From positions 1,674,001 through 1,738,000 of the forward strand of contig NZ_CP053382.1 of NCBI RefSeq assembly GCF_014931605.1: a DNA stretch of 64,000 bases. Direction: 5' to 3'. The notes under the pieces are model-generated. The model ran no database searches and was not told the origin of the DNA. It saw only the letters and a program-made list of their open reading frames with translations. This document shows positions 30,834-38,587 of the stretch, piece after piece. Source of the stretch: Halomonas sp. MCCC 1A13316. Lineage in GTDB: Bacteria; Pseudomonadota; Gammaproteobacteria; Pseudomonadales; Halomonadaceae. The first letter of the stretch is position 1. Each line of letters opens with the position of its first letter. A program made the translations under genes and the position numbers.

Positions 30834-31610
30834 ATGTTGACGCCCAATGAACTCAAGCGCCGTTTGGCGCGAGGTGAGACGGCGCTTGGTCTGTTCGCCT
30901 CGATTCCCACGGCGGTAACCGTCGAAATGATCGGCCAGGCCGGCTTCGACTTCGTTATCCTCGATACCGAGCACACCCTGGTGAATCCCGAGACTCTAGA
31001 GCACATGCTGCGTGCCGCGGAGCTCGCCGGGCTCACCGCGCTGGTGCGGGTGTCGCGCCCCGACCCGGCCATCGTGGTGCCGCTGCTCGACGGCGGTGCC
31101 CGGGGCATCGTTCTTGCCGACGTGCGCTGCCCCGAGCCCCTGCAGGCGCTCAACGAATGCCTGCGCTTCCATCCACTGGGGCGGCGCGGCATGAACAGCG
31201 GCCGCCCGGGGCGCTTCGGTGCCGACGACCTGGTCGATTACCTGCAACGCGCTAACGACGAGCTCATGCTGGTGCCGATGATCGAGAGTCGGGAAGGGGT
31301 GGAGAACCTCGAGGCCATCCTGGATGTGCCCGGTGTGGACATGCTGCTCGAGGGTGCCGCGGACCTGTCGCAGTCGCTGGGCTTGCCCTGGCAGACCGAG
31401 GCGCCGGAGGTGCACGAGGCGCTGGAGCACATCCATGCTGCTTGTCGGAGTGCCGAGGTGCCGTTCTGCGCGATCCCTCGAAGTGCCGCGCGGCGCGACT
31501 ACTGGCGCGAGAAGGGTGTGCACGCCTTCGTGCTGGGCGACGAGCGCGGCACCGCCTTTCGCGCCCTGCAAGCGAAGCTGGCCCCTTATCGAGAGGAGGC
31601 GAGACCATGA
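30834..31610 (+). CDS. SbnG-like citrate synthase (HpcH/HpaI aldolase family)
   Basis: 258 residues, almost exactly the length of S. aureus SbnG. The HpcH/HpaI fold normally does class II aldol cleavage; SbnG instead condenses oxaloacetate with acetyl-CoA to make citrate for staphyloferrin B. Seen: LDTEH (43-47), Arg72 in LVRVSRPD, Glu151 in MIESREG and Asp177 in EGAADLSQSLG, placed as the family's catalytic Arg and two metal ligands. GGAGAG lies six bases before the ATG. Its position between the synthetases and the decarboxylase is the reason to prefer SbnG over a catabolic aldolase. Confidence 0.85.
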   Translation: MLTPNELKRRLARGETALGLFASIPTAVTVEMIGQAGFDFVILDTEHTLVNPETLEHMLRAAELAGLTALVRVSRPDPAIVVPLLDGGARGIVLADVRCPEPLQALNECLRFHPLGRRGMNSGRPGRFGADDLVDYLQRANDELMLVPMIESREGVENLEAILDVPGVDMLLEGAADLSQSLGLPWQTEAPEVHEALEHIHAACRSAEVPFCAIPRSAARRDYWREKGVHAFVLGDERGTAFRALQAKLAPYREEARP

Positions 31611-32881
31611 CCAGCGCGGCCAAGATCCTGGCCCAGGCGCCATGGAGCCCGCCATCCGAGGCAATCAAGCGTTGCCTGGCAGCTCTCGCCGAGCCGGCTC
31701 CCGACGGTACGCGTGAGCCGGTCTGTGCCTTTCTCAACGACCTGGCGGCGCTGCGCAAGCACGTCAGCGCCATGCTGGCGGGGCTGCCGCAGCCCTGCCG
31801 GCTCTATTACGCCGTCAAGGCCAACCCCGACCGGCGCCTGATCGCGACCCTGGCGCCCCTGGTGGCGGGGTTCGAAGCCGCCTCGATCGGCGAGATTCGC
31901 CGTATCCGTGAGGTCAGTGACTCGGCGTCGGTGATCTTCGGCGGCCCCGGCAAGAAGGATGCCGAACTCGAGGAGGCGCTCGCCCTCGGCGTGGAGCGCA
32001 TTCACGTCGAGAGCTTGCACGAACTGCGCCGGCTCAACCTGATCGCCGAGCGCCGTGGCAGGGTAGTGTCGATCCTGCTGCGGGTGAACCTGCACGATAC
32101 CTTGCCCGAGGCTACCGTCACCATGGCCGGGCGGGCCACCCAGTTCGGCATCGACGAGTCGCAGGTGGAAGAAGCCATTGAAGAGGCCCGGCGCAGCCCG
32201 GCGCTGCGGCTTGATGGATTCCACATGCACTCGATCTCCAACAACCTCGATGCGCGCCTGCATGCACGGCTGGTAGCCACCTACCTGGCGCGGGTGCGGG
32301 GCTGGGCCGAGCGCTTCGACCTGGAGATCCGCTGCGTCGATGCCGGCGGTGGCTTTGGCGTCTCCTACGATGAGCGCACGGACTTCGACTGGGCGGACTT
32401 CGTCGACGCGATGCGCACTCTGCTCGCTGGCGACCCGCTGCCCGGGGCGGAGCTGCTGTTCGAGCCGGGACGCTACATAGCCGCCTTCTGCGGCTACTAC
32501 GCTGCCGAGGTCATCGATCTCAAGCAAAGCCATGGGCGCCACTTCGCCATCCTGCGTGGCGGCACTCATCACTTCCGCTTGCCCGCTTCCTGGCAGCACG
32601 ACCACCCCTTCGAGGTGCTGCCATGCCAGCTTTGGCCATATCCCTTCCCACGCCCTGAACTCAACGCTCAGCGCGTGACTCTGGCCGGCGAACTGTGCAC
32701 ACCGAAGGATGTGCTGGCCAGCGACGTGCCGGTGGCACGGCTGCGAATCGGCGACGTGGTGCTCTTCCATCGTGCCGGTGCCTACGGCTGGACCATCTCG
32801 CATCATGATTTCCTGGGCCATGCCCACCCCCGGCACCTCTACCTCGATGATTGCCACGACGACAAGGAGCTTGTCCGATGA
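31607..32881 (+). CDS. PLP-dependent decarboxylase (SbnH-like, LysA/alanine-racemase fold)
   Basis: 424 residues, fold-type III. PLP lysine is Lys71 in YYAVKANPD; DAGGGFGVSY binds the phosphate, and EPGRYIAA and GELCTPKDVLASD are the C-terminal active-site motifs of ornithine/diaminopimelate decarboxylases. In staphyloferrin B synthesis SbnH decarboxylates citryl-diaminopropionate to citryl-diaminoethane; the neighbours here argue for the same step. GAGGAGGC precedes the ATG, which overlaps the SbnG-like stop (ATGA). An upstream in-frame extension inside that gene is rejected. Confidence 0.88.
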   Translation: MTSAAKILAQAPWSPPSEAIKRCLAALAEPAPDGTREPVCAFLNDLAALRKHVSAMLAGLPQPCRLYYAVKANPDRRLIATLAPLVAGFEAASIGEIRRIREVSDSASVIFGGPGKKDAELEEALALGVERIHVESLHELRRLNLIAERRGRVVSILLRVNLHDTLPEATVTMAGRATQFGIDESQVEEAIEEARRSPALRLDGFHMHSISNNLDARLHARLVATYLARVRGWAERFDLEIRCVDAGGGFGVSYDERTDFDWADFVDAMRTLLAGDPLPGAELLFEPGRYIAAFCGYYAAEVIDLKQSHGRHFAILRGGTHHFRLPASWQHDHPFEVLPCQLWPYPFPRPELNAQRVTLAGELCTPKDVLASDVPVARLRIGDVVLFHRAGAYGWTISHHDFLGHAHPRHLYLDDCHDDKELVR

Positions 32882-34839
32882 TTGCGTTTTCTTCACCGAC
32901 CGATGCGGATCTTGCCGAAGCAGGGCGCCTCGCCGAGGCGCGGCTGCTGGGCGATCTCGTCGACACGCTGCTGGCTGAAGGTTTTCTCGACGACCAGCCC
33001 GTCGACTGGCCGTCGCCGGATACGTTGCCTGCCACTCAGGCCTGGCCGCCGGAGACGCGGTGGCTGCGCTGGTGGACGGTGCGCCAGGTGGGAGAGGCGG
33101 TATTGATTCCGCTGCGCAGTGCGATATTGCCGTCGCACCGGCATGTCGCGACAGCCGGCGTGTTCGCGGCGAGCTACCGCGCCGATGGCACCCTTGCCAC
33201 CTGGAGGCGCCTGGCGCCGGCCGAGCTGCTCGAGTTCGTAGTGAAGCACTGCCTGGACGACGTTCAGCGCCAGCAGCCGGGCGTGGCCAACGTACGTCGC
33301 CTGTTGTCCACGACTCTGTGGCAGACCCGCCAGTCCATCGCCGAGGCGGCGCCATTGGACATGCCGCTGGCGCATTCCGCGGCGGCGAGCCTGCGTGCCC
33401 TGGAGCGTCGTGCCGCTCTGCGCGACCGGCCTTTCCATCCTTTGGCCAAGGCCAAGGAAGGGCTCGACGAGGCGAGCCATCGGTGCCATGCGGCGGAGTT
33501 CGCGCAAACCATCCGTATGCGTTGGCTGGCGATGCGGAGAGAGTGCCTGATGACAGGCAGCGGGGCGACGCCCAGTGCGCCGGAGCCGGCCTTGCTGCTG
33601 CTTAACGAGGCCCAACGCGCCGAGCTCGACGCTGAAATGGCGCGGCGCGGCCTGAGCCGGGAGGCCTATCTGGCGCTGCCGGTGCACCCCTGGCAATTCG
33701 AGCATGGGCTGCCGCGATATCTCGGCGACATGCTGGCGACAGGGGAGGGGGTGGCACTTGAAATCGCCATCGGCGACTTCGGCGCGACGTCGTCGCTGCG
33801 CTCGCTGGCCCCGCTGAATGAGAGCCGCTTCCACCTCAAGCTGCCAATGGCGGTCTTCTCGCTGGGGGCTGCGCGCTACCTGCCGGCGGTCAAGCTACTC
33901 AACGGCGAGCGTGGCCAGACGCTGCTCGAGCAGGCCAGGGAGCGGGATCCGGAACTCCAGGCACGGCTGTACCTGTGCGACGAGCGCCGCTGGTGGTCCT
34001 ACCTGCCGCAGGGTAGCGGGCTGTTCGACGATCCACCCCGACACTTGGGGGCACTGGCACGGGAGTATCCGGCTTCACTGCTGAAAGACCCCTCCGTGCG
34101 CTTGGTGCCGATGGCGGCGCTGGGTGTATCGAGCGCTCAGATGGCGCGTGTCGGCGAGCACCCCTTCGACGCATGGCGGCAGCAGCGTGGGTGGAGCGAT
34201 ACCGAAACGGCAGCGATCGCCCTGTTCGGCGAAGTGTGCGACACCTTCTTCGATATCGCACTGCGCCTTTACCGCCTGGGGTTGATGCCGGAAATTCATG
34301 GCCAGAACGCCGTTCTGGTATGTCGTGACGGTCGCCTCGACGGGCTGCTGCTGCGTGATCACGACTCGGTGCGCCTGCATCGTCCATGGCTCGATCGTCA
34401 CGGCATCGACGACCCTTGCTACCACATTCGCCCGGGCTATTCGAACAGCCTCTACAACGACACTCCGCAGGACCTGCTGTTCTATCTGCAGACGCTGGGC
34501 ATCCAGGTCAACCTGCTGGCCATCGTCGAGAGCCTGACGCAGCATTATGCTCACCTTGGATTGGCGGAAGCGCGGTTATGGCATGAGATGCGCATTCGCC
34601 TGAAGGCACGGATTGCGGCCCTGCCGTTCGACGCCTTGCAGCGACGCACCCTGAATGCCGTATTGTTCGAAGCGTCGCGCTGGCCGTTGAAGTGCATGCT
34701 GCGGCCGTTGTTCGAGCAGCAAGGAGTGCCAGGCAGCATGCCGTCGGGCAAGTCGAGCCTGCCCAACCCGTTCCATGTCATGGAATCGAACAGGCAGGAG
34801 CGGGACGTCACGTGCGTTGTCGGTGCCGAACCTGTATAA
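32878..34839 (+). CDS. NIS siderophore synthetase 3 (IucA/IucC family, SbnC-type candidate)
   Basis: 653 residues, the longest of the three. The ATP motif reads RPFHPLAK (184-191), with Arg in place of the first His; LPVHPWQFEHGLP and PEIHGQNAVL with LLLRDHDSVRLH follow. N-terminal GDLVDTLLAEG resembles other IucA/IucC enzymes. AAGGAG eight bases before the ATG, which overlaps the decarboxylase stop. If the product is staphyloferrin-B-like, this would be the enzyme that joins 2-oxoglutarate, as SbnC does. The 3' end contains a likely promoter for the transport genes. Confidence 0.88.
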   Translation: MIAFSSPTDADLAEAGRLAEARLLGDLVDTLLAEGFLDDQPVDWPSPDTLPATQAWPPETRWLRWWTVRQVGEAVLIPLRSAILPSHRHVATAGVFAASYRADGTLATWRRLAPAELLEFVVKHCLDDVQRQQPGVANVRRLLSTTLWQTRQSIAEAAPLDMPLAHSAAASLRALERRAALRDRPFHPLAKAKEGLDEASHRCHAAEFAQTIRMRWLAMRRECLMTGSGATPSAPEPALLLLNEAQRAELDAEMARRGLSREAYLALPVHPWQFEHGLPRYLGDMLATGEGVALEIAIGDFGATSSLRSLAPLNESRFHLKLPMAVFSLGAARYLPAVKLLNGERGQTLLEQARERDPELQARLYLCDERRWWSYLPQGSGLFDDPPRHLGALAREYPASLLKDPSVRLVPMAALGVSSAQMARVGEHPFDAWRQQRGWSDTETAAIALFGEVCDTFFDIALRLYRLGLMPEIHGQNAVLVCRDGRLDGLLLRDHDSVRLHRPWLDRHGIDDPCYHIRPGYSNSLYNDTPQDLLFYLQTLGIQVNLLAIVESLTQHYAHLGLAEARLWHEMRIRLKARIAALPFDALQRRTLNAVLFEASRWPLKCMLRPLFEQQGVPGSMPSGKSSLPNPFHVMESNRQERDVTCVVGAEPV

Positions 34840-34876
34840 AGGTCGCCGACTCCGGTAACGAATGATTCTCATGCTC
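34835..34876 (+). promoter_or_regulatory. Possible -10 and Fur box at the binding-protein start
   Basis: TATAAA (34835-34840) overlaps the stop of synthetase 3. A Fur-like sequence at 34858-34876 (ACGAATGATTCTCATGCTC, about 12 of 19 consensus bases, AATGAT and TCAT intact) covers the start codon of the next gene. No convincing -35 box is visible. Confidence 0.5.
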
Positions 34877-35833
34877 TTCTTGCACACCTGCAGTCGCTTC
34901 ACCGCGCTGATGCTGTTGTCGAGCTGCCTGCCCCTGGCGGCCCATGCCGAGGCGGCGCGCAGCGTCGAACACGCCCTGGGCGAGGCTCGCATCGAGGGCC
35001 AACCGCAGCGCATCGTAACGCTCTACCAGGGCGCCACCGATACTGCGCTGGCGCTGGGGCTCGAGCCGGTCGGGGTGGTCGAGTCGTGGCTCGAGCGCCC
35101 CATGTATCGCTATCTGCGCGACAGGCTGCCCGCGGACGTGCGCTACCTGGGGCTGGAGACCCAGCCGGACCTGGAGGCGGTGGCGGGGCTTGCGCCCGAC
35201 CTGGTCGTGGGAGCCCGCTATCGCCATGCCGCCGTGTATCCGCTGCTCTCGCGCATCGCACCGACCGTGATTGCCGGTAGCGCCCACGACGTCGAAGCCA
35301 TGCTCGAGCTGATGGGCGAGGCAACCGGTCGCGAAGCCGAGGCACAGACACTGCTCGCCGAGTGGCGGGCACGCGTCGCCGACTTCCGCTGTCGTGCCGA
35401 GGCCCGGCTGGGCGACGCCTGGCCGCAGAAGGTCTCGGTGGTCAGTTTCCGCGGTGATCATGTACGCCTCTACTACGACGGCTTTGCCCGAAGTGTCCTC
35501 GACCAACTGGGGTTTCTGCGCCCGGCTGGGCAGCAGGGCAGTGGCTGGGGTATCAAGCTGGTCAGTCGCGAGACCTTGCCGGCCCTAGATGCCGACGCGA
35601 TTTTCGTCTTCATGCGTGACGATGTGGCGGTGGCCGAACTCCACCGCGATTGGACGGCGCATCCGTTGTGGCAAAGTCTCGATGCGGTGGAGCAGGGGCA
35701 TGTCTACTACGTCGATCCGGTGATCTGGAGCATGGGCGCCGGCATCCTGGCCGCCCATCGGCTGCTGGACGAGCTCTATGACCACTACGAACTGCACGAC
35801 CCCGTGCGCCAAGGAGAGGGCAGGGCATGCTGA
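34862..35833 (+). CDS. Siderophore-binding protein (FecB/SirA-like)
   Basis: 323 residues, class III periplasmic binding protein. The signal sequence holds a possible lipobox, LSSC, at residues 19-22, while AHA-E near residue 29 could be a signal peptidase I site, so lipid anchoring is uncertain. Domain features: QRIVTLYQGATDTALALGLEPVG, LGLETQPDLEAVAGLAPDLVV and the C-terminal VYYVDPVIW. It follows the synthetases and overlaps the first permease gene (ATGCTGA), like SirABC beside the sbn genes of S. aureus. ATG 34871 is an alternative start. Confidence 0.88.
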   Translation: MILMLFLHTCSRFTALMLLSSCLPLAAHAEAARSVEHALGEARIEGQPQRIVTLYQGATDTALALGLEPVGVVESWLERPMYRYLRDRLPADVRYLGLETQPDLEAVAGLAPDLVVGARYRHAAVYPLLSRIAPTVIAGSAHDVEAMLELMGEATGREAEAQTLLAEWRARVADFRCRAEARLGDAWPQKVSVVSFRGDHVRLYYDGFARSVLDQLGFLRPAGQQGSGWGIKLVSRETLPALDADAIFVFMRDDVAVAELHRDWTAHPLWQSLDAVEQGHVYYVDPVIWSMGAGILAAHRLLDELYDHYELHDPVRQGEGRAC

Positions 35834-36831
35834 CTACCCCTTCGGCCAGGCTGCTTGGGTTGATGGCAGGGTTGCTGTTGGCACTTGCTGCCGGTCTGGC
35901 CAGCTTGGCATTGGGTGCCACTACGATTGCGCCCGGCACCTTGGTGGAGGCCTTTCTCGCGCCCGACCCGGGGTCGGTGCAACATCTGATCCTGCGTACC
36001 GAGCGCCTGCCCCGCGCGCTGATCGCCGCCGTGGTGGGGGCCAGCCTGGCGGTAGCCGGCGCCTTGATGCAGACGCTGACGCGTAACGCCCTGGCGGCGC
36101 CGAGCATTCTCGGCATCAATGCCGGCGCCATGTGTTTCGTGGTAGTGGCGAGCAGCGCCTTCGCTTTGCGTTCCCCCTTGGCACTGGCCTGGGTGGCCTT
36201 TCTCGGCGCTCTGACGGCGGCGCTGCTGGTCGCGCTGCTGGGGCGCGGGCGCGATGGCGGCTTCTCACCGTTGCGGGTAGTACTGGGCGGGATAGTGGTC
36301 ACCGCCCTGTTCGTCTCGCTGGCGCAAGGGCTCCTGATCGTCGACCAGGAGGGCTTCGAAAGCCTGCTGTTGTGGCTGGCAGGCTCGGTGGCGGGGCGTG
36401 ATCTGGAAATGGTGACGCCGCTGTTGCCGTTCTTCCTGGTTGCTGCCGGCGTCTGCCTGCTGCTGGTGCGTCAGCTCAATCTGTTGGCGCTGGATGACGA
36501 GGTGGTCAAGGGCTTGGGACAGCGTACCGCCCGGGTCAAGCTGCTGGCCGGGGCCGCGGTCATCGTTCTGGCCGGCGGCGCCGTGGCCTTGGCCGGGATG
36601 ATCGGCTTCGTCGGGCTGATCGTTCCGCACATGGTGCGCGCCCTGTTCGGGCGCGATCATCGCTGGGTGCTGCCCGGCTGTGTCCTGCTCGGCGCTGGCC
36701 TGCTGTTGGGTGCCGACACCCTGGCACGCTTTCTGATGCCGCCCCAGGAGGTGCCGGTGGGGGTGATGACGGCGCTCCTCGGGACGCCGTTTTTCCTCTA
36801 TCTCGCTCGCCGCAGGAGCCTGGCGCCATGA
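35827..36831 (+). CDS. FecCD-family siderophore permease 1
   Basis: 334 residues with about nine or ten membrane helices. RTERLPRALIAAVVGASLAVAG, MQTLTRNALAAPSILGINAGA and GLIVPHMVRALFG are the conserved FecCD permease segments. With the next gene it forms the heterodimeric channel for the ferric siderophore delivered by the upstream binding protein. Overlaps the genes on both sides, so it is tightly coupled. Confidence 0.92.
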   Translation: MLTTPSARLLGLMAGLLLALAAGLASLALGATTIAPGTLVEAFLAPDPGSVQHLILRTERLPRALIAAVVGASLAVAGALMQTLTRNALAAPSILGINAGAMCFVVVASSAFALRSPLALAWVAFLGALTAALLVALLGRGRDGGFSPLRVVLGGIVVTALFVSLAQGLLIVDQEGFESLLLWLAGSVAGRDLEMVTPLLPFFLVAAGVCLLLVRQLNLLALDDEVVKGLGQRTARVKLLAGAAVIVLAGGAVALAGMIGFVGLIVPHMVRALFGRDHRWVLPGCVLLGAGLLLGADTLARFLMPPQEVPVGVMTALLGTPFFLYLARRRSLAP

Positions 36832-37862
36832 GCCCTCCCGTCGTCGTACGCACAGCCGGAGGACGCTTCTCCTTGCGCCTCGAACGCCGCACCCTGGCGG
36901 TGACGCTACTGTTGGCGCTGGTGCTTACGGCCAGTGTCCTGGCTTCGCTGAGCCTGGGGAGTCAAGCGACCTCACCTGGGGTAGTGCTGGAGGCGCTGCT
37001 GGTTCCCTTGCGCAGCGACATCGCTCTGATCGTCCATGAAATCCGCCTGCCTCGGGTGGTGCTGGCGATACTCGTCGGAGCCTGCCTGGGGGTGGCCGGG
37101 TTGCTGCTGCAGGGCCTGGTCCGCAATCCGCTCGCCTCGCCGGACGTGATCGGCATCACCGGTGGCGCCTCGCTGGCGGCGGTCTGCTTCCTGGCGCTGG
37201 GCGGGGCGGCGCTGGGCGAAGCCTGGCTACCCCTGGCGGCGCTGGGCGGCGCACTGCTGGTGGCACTGGTCATCATCGTTCTGACGGGGCGCGGCATGAC
37301 CCCGGCGCGGCTGGTGTTGATCGGCATCGGTATTGCCGCCGCGCTGGGCGCGGGCACTACGCTGGTGCTGGTGCTCGCTGCCGATACGACGGCGATGCAG
37401 GCCTATGTATGGTTGACCGGAAGTCTCTATGCCGCACAGTGGCGCGAGGTGGCGGTACTTGCCCCATGGGCGCTCGTGGGGCTGCCCCTGGCGCTGGTGC
37501 TGGCGCGTCGCCTGGATGTCCTGGCTCTGGGCGACGAGCTGGCCGTCGGGCTCGGCACGGCGCTGCAGGGTAGTCGCCTGGCTCTGTTGCTGCTGTCCGT
37601 GGCGTTGGCCGGCGCGGCGGTGGCCTTTGCCGGCGGGCTGAGTTTCGTTGGTCTGCTAGCCCCGCATATCGCGCGTCGATTGGCGGTACCTGGCCATACC
37701 GGCCTGGTGCCGGTGACCGCCCTGATCGGCGCCCTGATCGTGCTGCATGCCGATCTGCTGGGGCGAATCGCCTTCCTGCCCCGTGACCTGCCCGCAGGCA
37801 TCTTCGTTGCCGGCATCGGCGCCCCGTTCTTCGTCTACCTGCTATACCGCTGGCGAAGCTGA
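36828..37862 (+). CDS. FecCD-family siderophore permease 2
   Basis: 344 residues, about ten membrane helices. The conserved parts are IRLPRVVLAILVGACLGVAG, LQGLVRNPLASPDVIGITGG and GLLAPHIARRLAVPG. Start overlaps the previous stop by ATGA. No ATPase gene follows; the FecE-like ATPase at 24.7-25.6 kb is the probable third component. Confidence 0.92.
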   Translation: MSPPVVVRTAGGRFSLRLERRTLAVTLLLALVLTASVLASLSLGSQATSPGVVLEALLVPLRSDIALIVHEIRLPRVVLAILVGACLGVAGLLLQGLVRNPLASPDVIGITGGASLAAVCFLALGGAALGEAWLPLAALGGALLVALVIIVLTGRGMTPARLVLIGIGIAAALGAGTTLVLVLAADTTAMQAYVWLTGSLYAAQWREVAVLAPWALVGLPLALVLARRLDVLALGDELAVGLGTALQGSRLALLLLSVALAGAAVAFAGGLSFVGLLAPHIARRLAVPGHTGLVPVTALIGALIVLHADLLGRIAFLPRDLPAGIFVAGIGAPFFVYLLYRWRS

Positions 37863-37892
37863 GTCAGCCGGCGATGACAAGGAGTCTCGAGC

Positions 37893-38516
37893 ATGTTCGA
37901 TATTCGTCCTCGGGTGTCGGGCGCTTCGCCCGAGCTGTTGGCCCGTTACCGCGAGGTTGCGACTTCCACTCTGGGTCACTTTACCGACCTGGGGGCCATC
38001 ACCGACCTCACGCCTTTGCGCCATCCCACACGGTTGCTGGGCAGGGCCCTGACGGTGCGCATCCCGCATCTCGATGGCAGCGTGATTCGCCAGGCGCTGG
38101 AAATGGCCGAACCAGGGGACGTGCTGGTGATCGACGTTGCCGGCGATGAGCGGCGCGCCTGCTGGGGCGAGCTGCGTACCTATGCGGCCCTGCGCAAGGG
38201 GCTGGCCGGCGTTGTGACCTCGGGACGGGTGACCGATACGGCCGAGCTGGTACGGCTGGGGCTGCCCATTTATTCGCGTGGCTCAAGCCCGCTGACCACC
38301 CGCGCCCAGGAACTGGAAGGCGAGGTGAACATGGCGGTGGCCATCGATGGCGTGGCGATCTCGCCGGGCGATCTGATCGTCGGCGACGACGACGGCCTCT
38401 TCGCGCTCACACCGGCACGCGCCGAGGCGCTGTTGGCGCCCGTGCTCGACAAGCAGGCTCGGGAAGCGGAGCGTCGGCGAGAAATCATGGCAGCCCATCC
38501 CGAGTGGTGGCGCTGA
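37893..38516 (+). CDS. RraA-like / HMG-aldolase family protein, siderophore-operon linked
   Basis: 207 residues, RraA fold. Known members are Mg-dependent aldolases of 4-hydroxy-4-methyl-2-oxoglutarate with side activity as oxaloacetate decarboxylases, or the RNase E inhibitor RraA. ACWGELRTYAALRKG (90-104) keeps the conserved Gly-Glu, but the usual D-G-x-x-R-D motif reads SGRVTD at 110-115, so the substrate-binding Arg is Thr114. AAGGAG lies nine bases before the ATG, 30 bases after the permease; it ends the operon. A link to the oxaloacetate used by the SbnG-like enzyme is possible but unproven. Confidence 0.8.
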   Translation: MFDIRPRVSGASPELLARYREVATSTLGHFTDLGAITDLTPLRHPTRLLGRALTVRIPHLDGSVIRQALEMAEPGDVLVIDVAGDERRACWGELRTYAALRKGLAGVVTSGRVTDTAELVRLGLPIYSRGSSPLTTRAQELEGEVNMAVAIDGVAISPGDLIVGDDDGLFALTPARAEALLAPVLDKQAREAERRREIMAAHPEWWR

Positions 38517-38525
38517 TACAAGCAA

Positions 38526-38553
38526 TCAAAAAAACGGCGCCCGTAGGCGCCGT
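38526..38553 (-). terminator. Terminator of TonB-dependent receptor 1
   Basis: Arms ACGGCGCC (38534-38541) and GGCGCCGT (38546-38553) with a 4-base loop; on the minus strand it ends in a run of seven T. It may also slow transcription from the converging siderophore operon. Confidence 0.85.
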
Positions 38554-38587
38554 CAAGCAGTAAGCCAGACCTCAGCGGGGCAGGCGA

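Noticed and set aside
31586..33355. 589-residue minus-strand frame over the decarboxylase and synthetase 3
   Set aside because: Arg/Gly/His-rich with no recognisable domain, opposite two strong genes.
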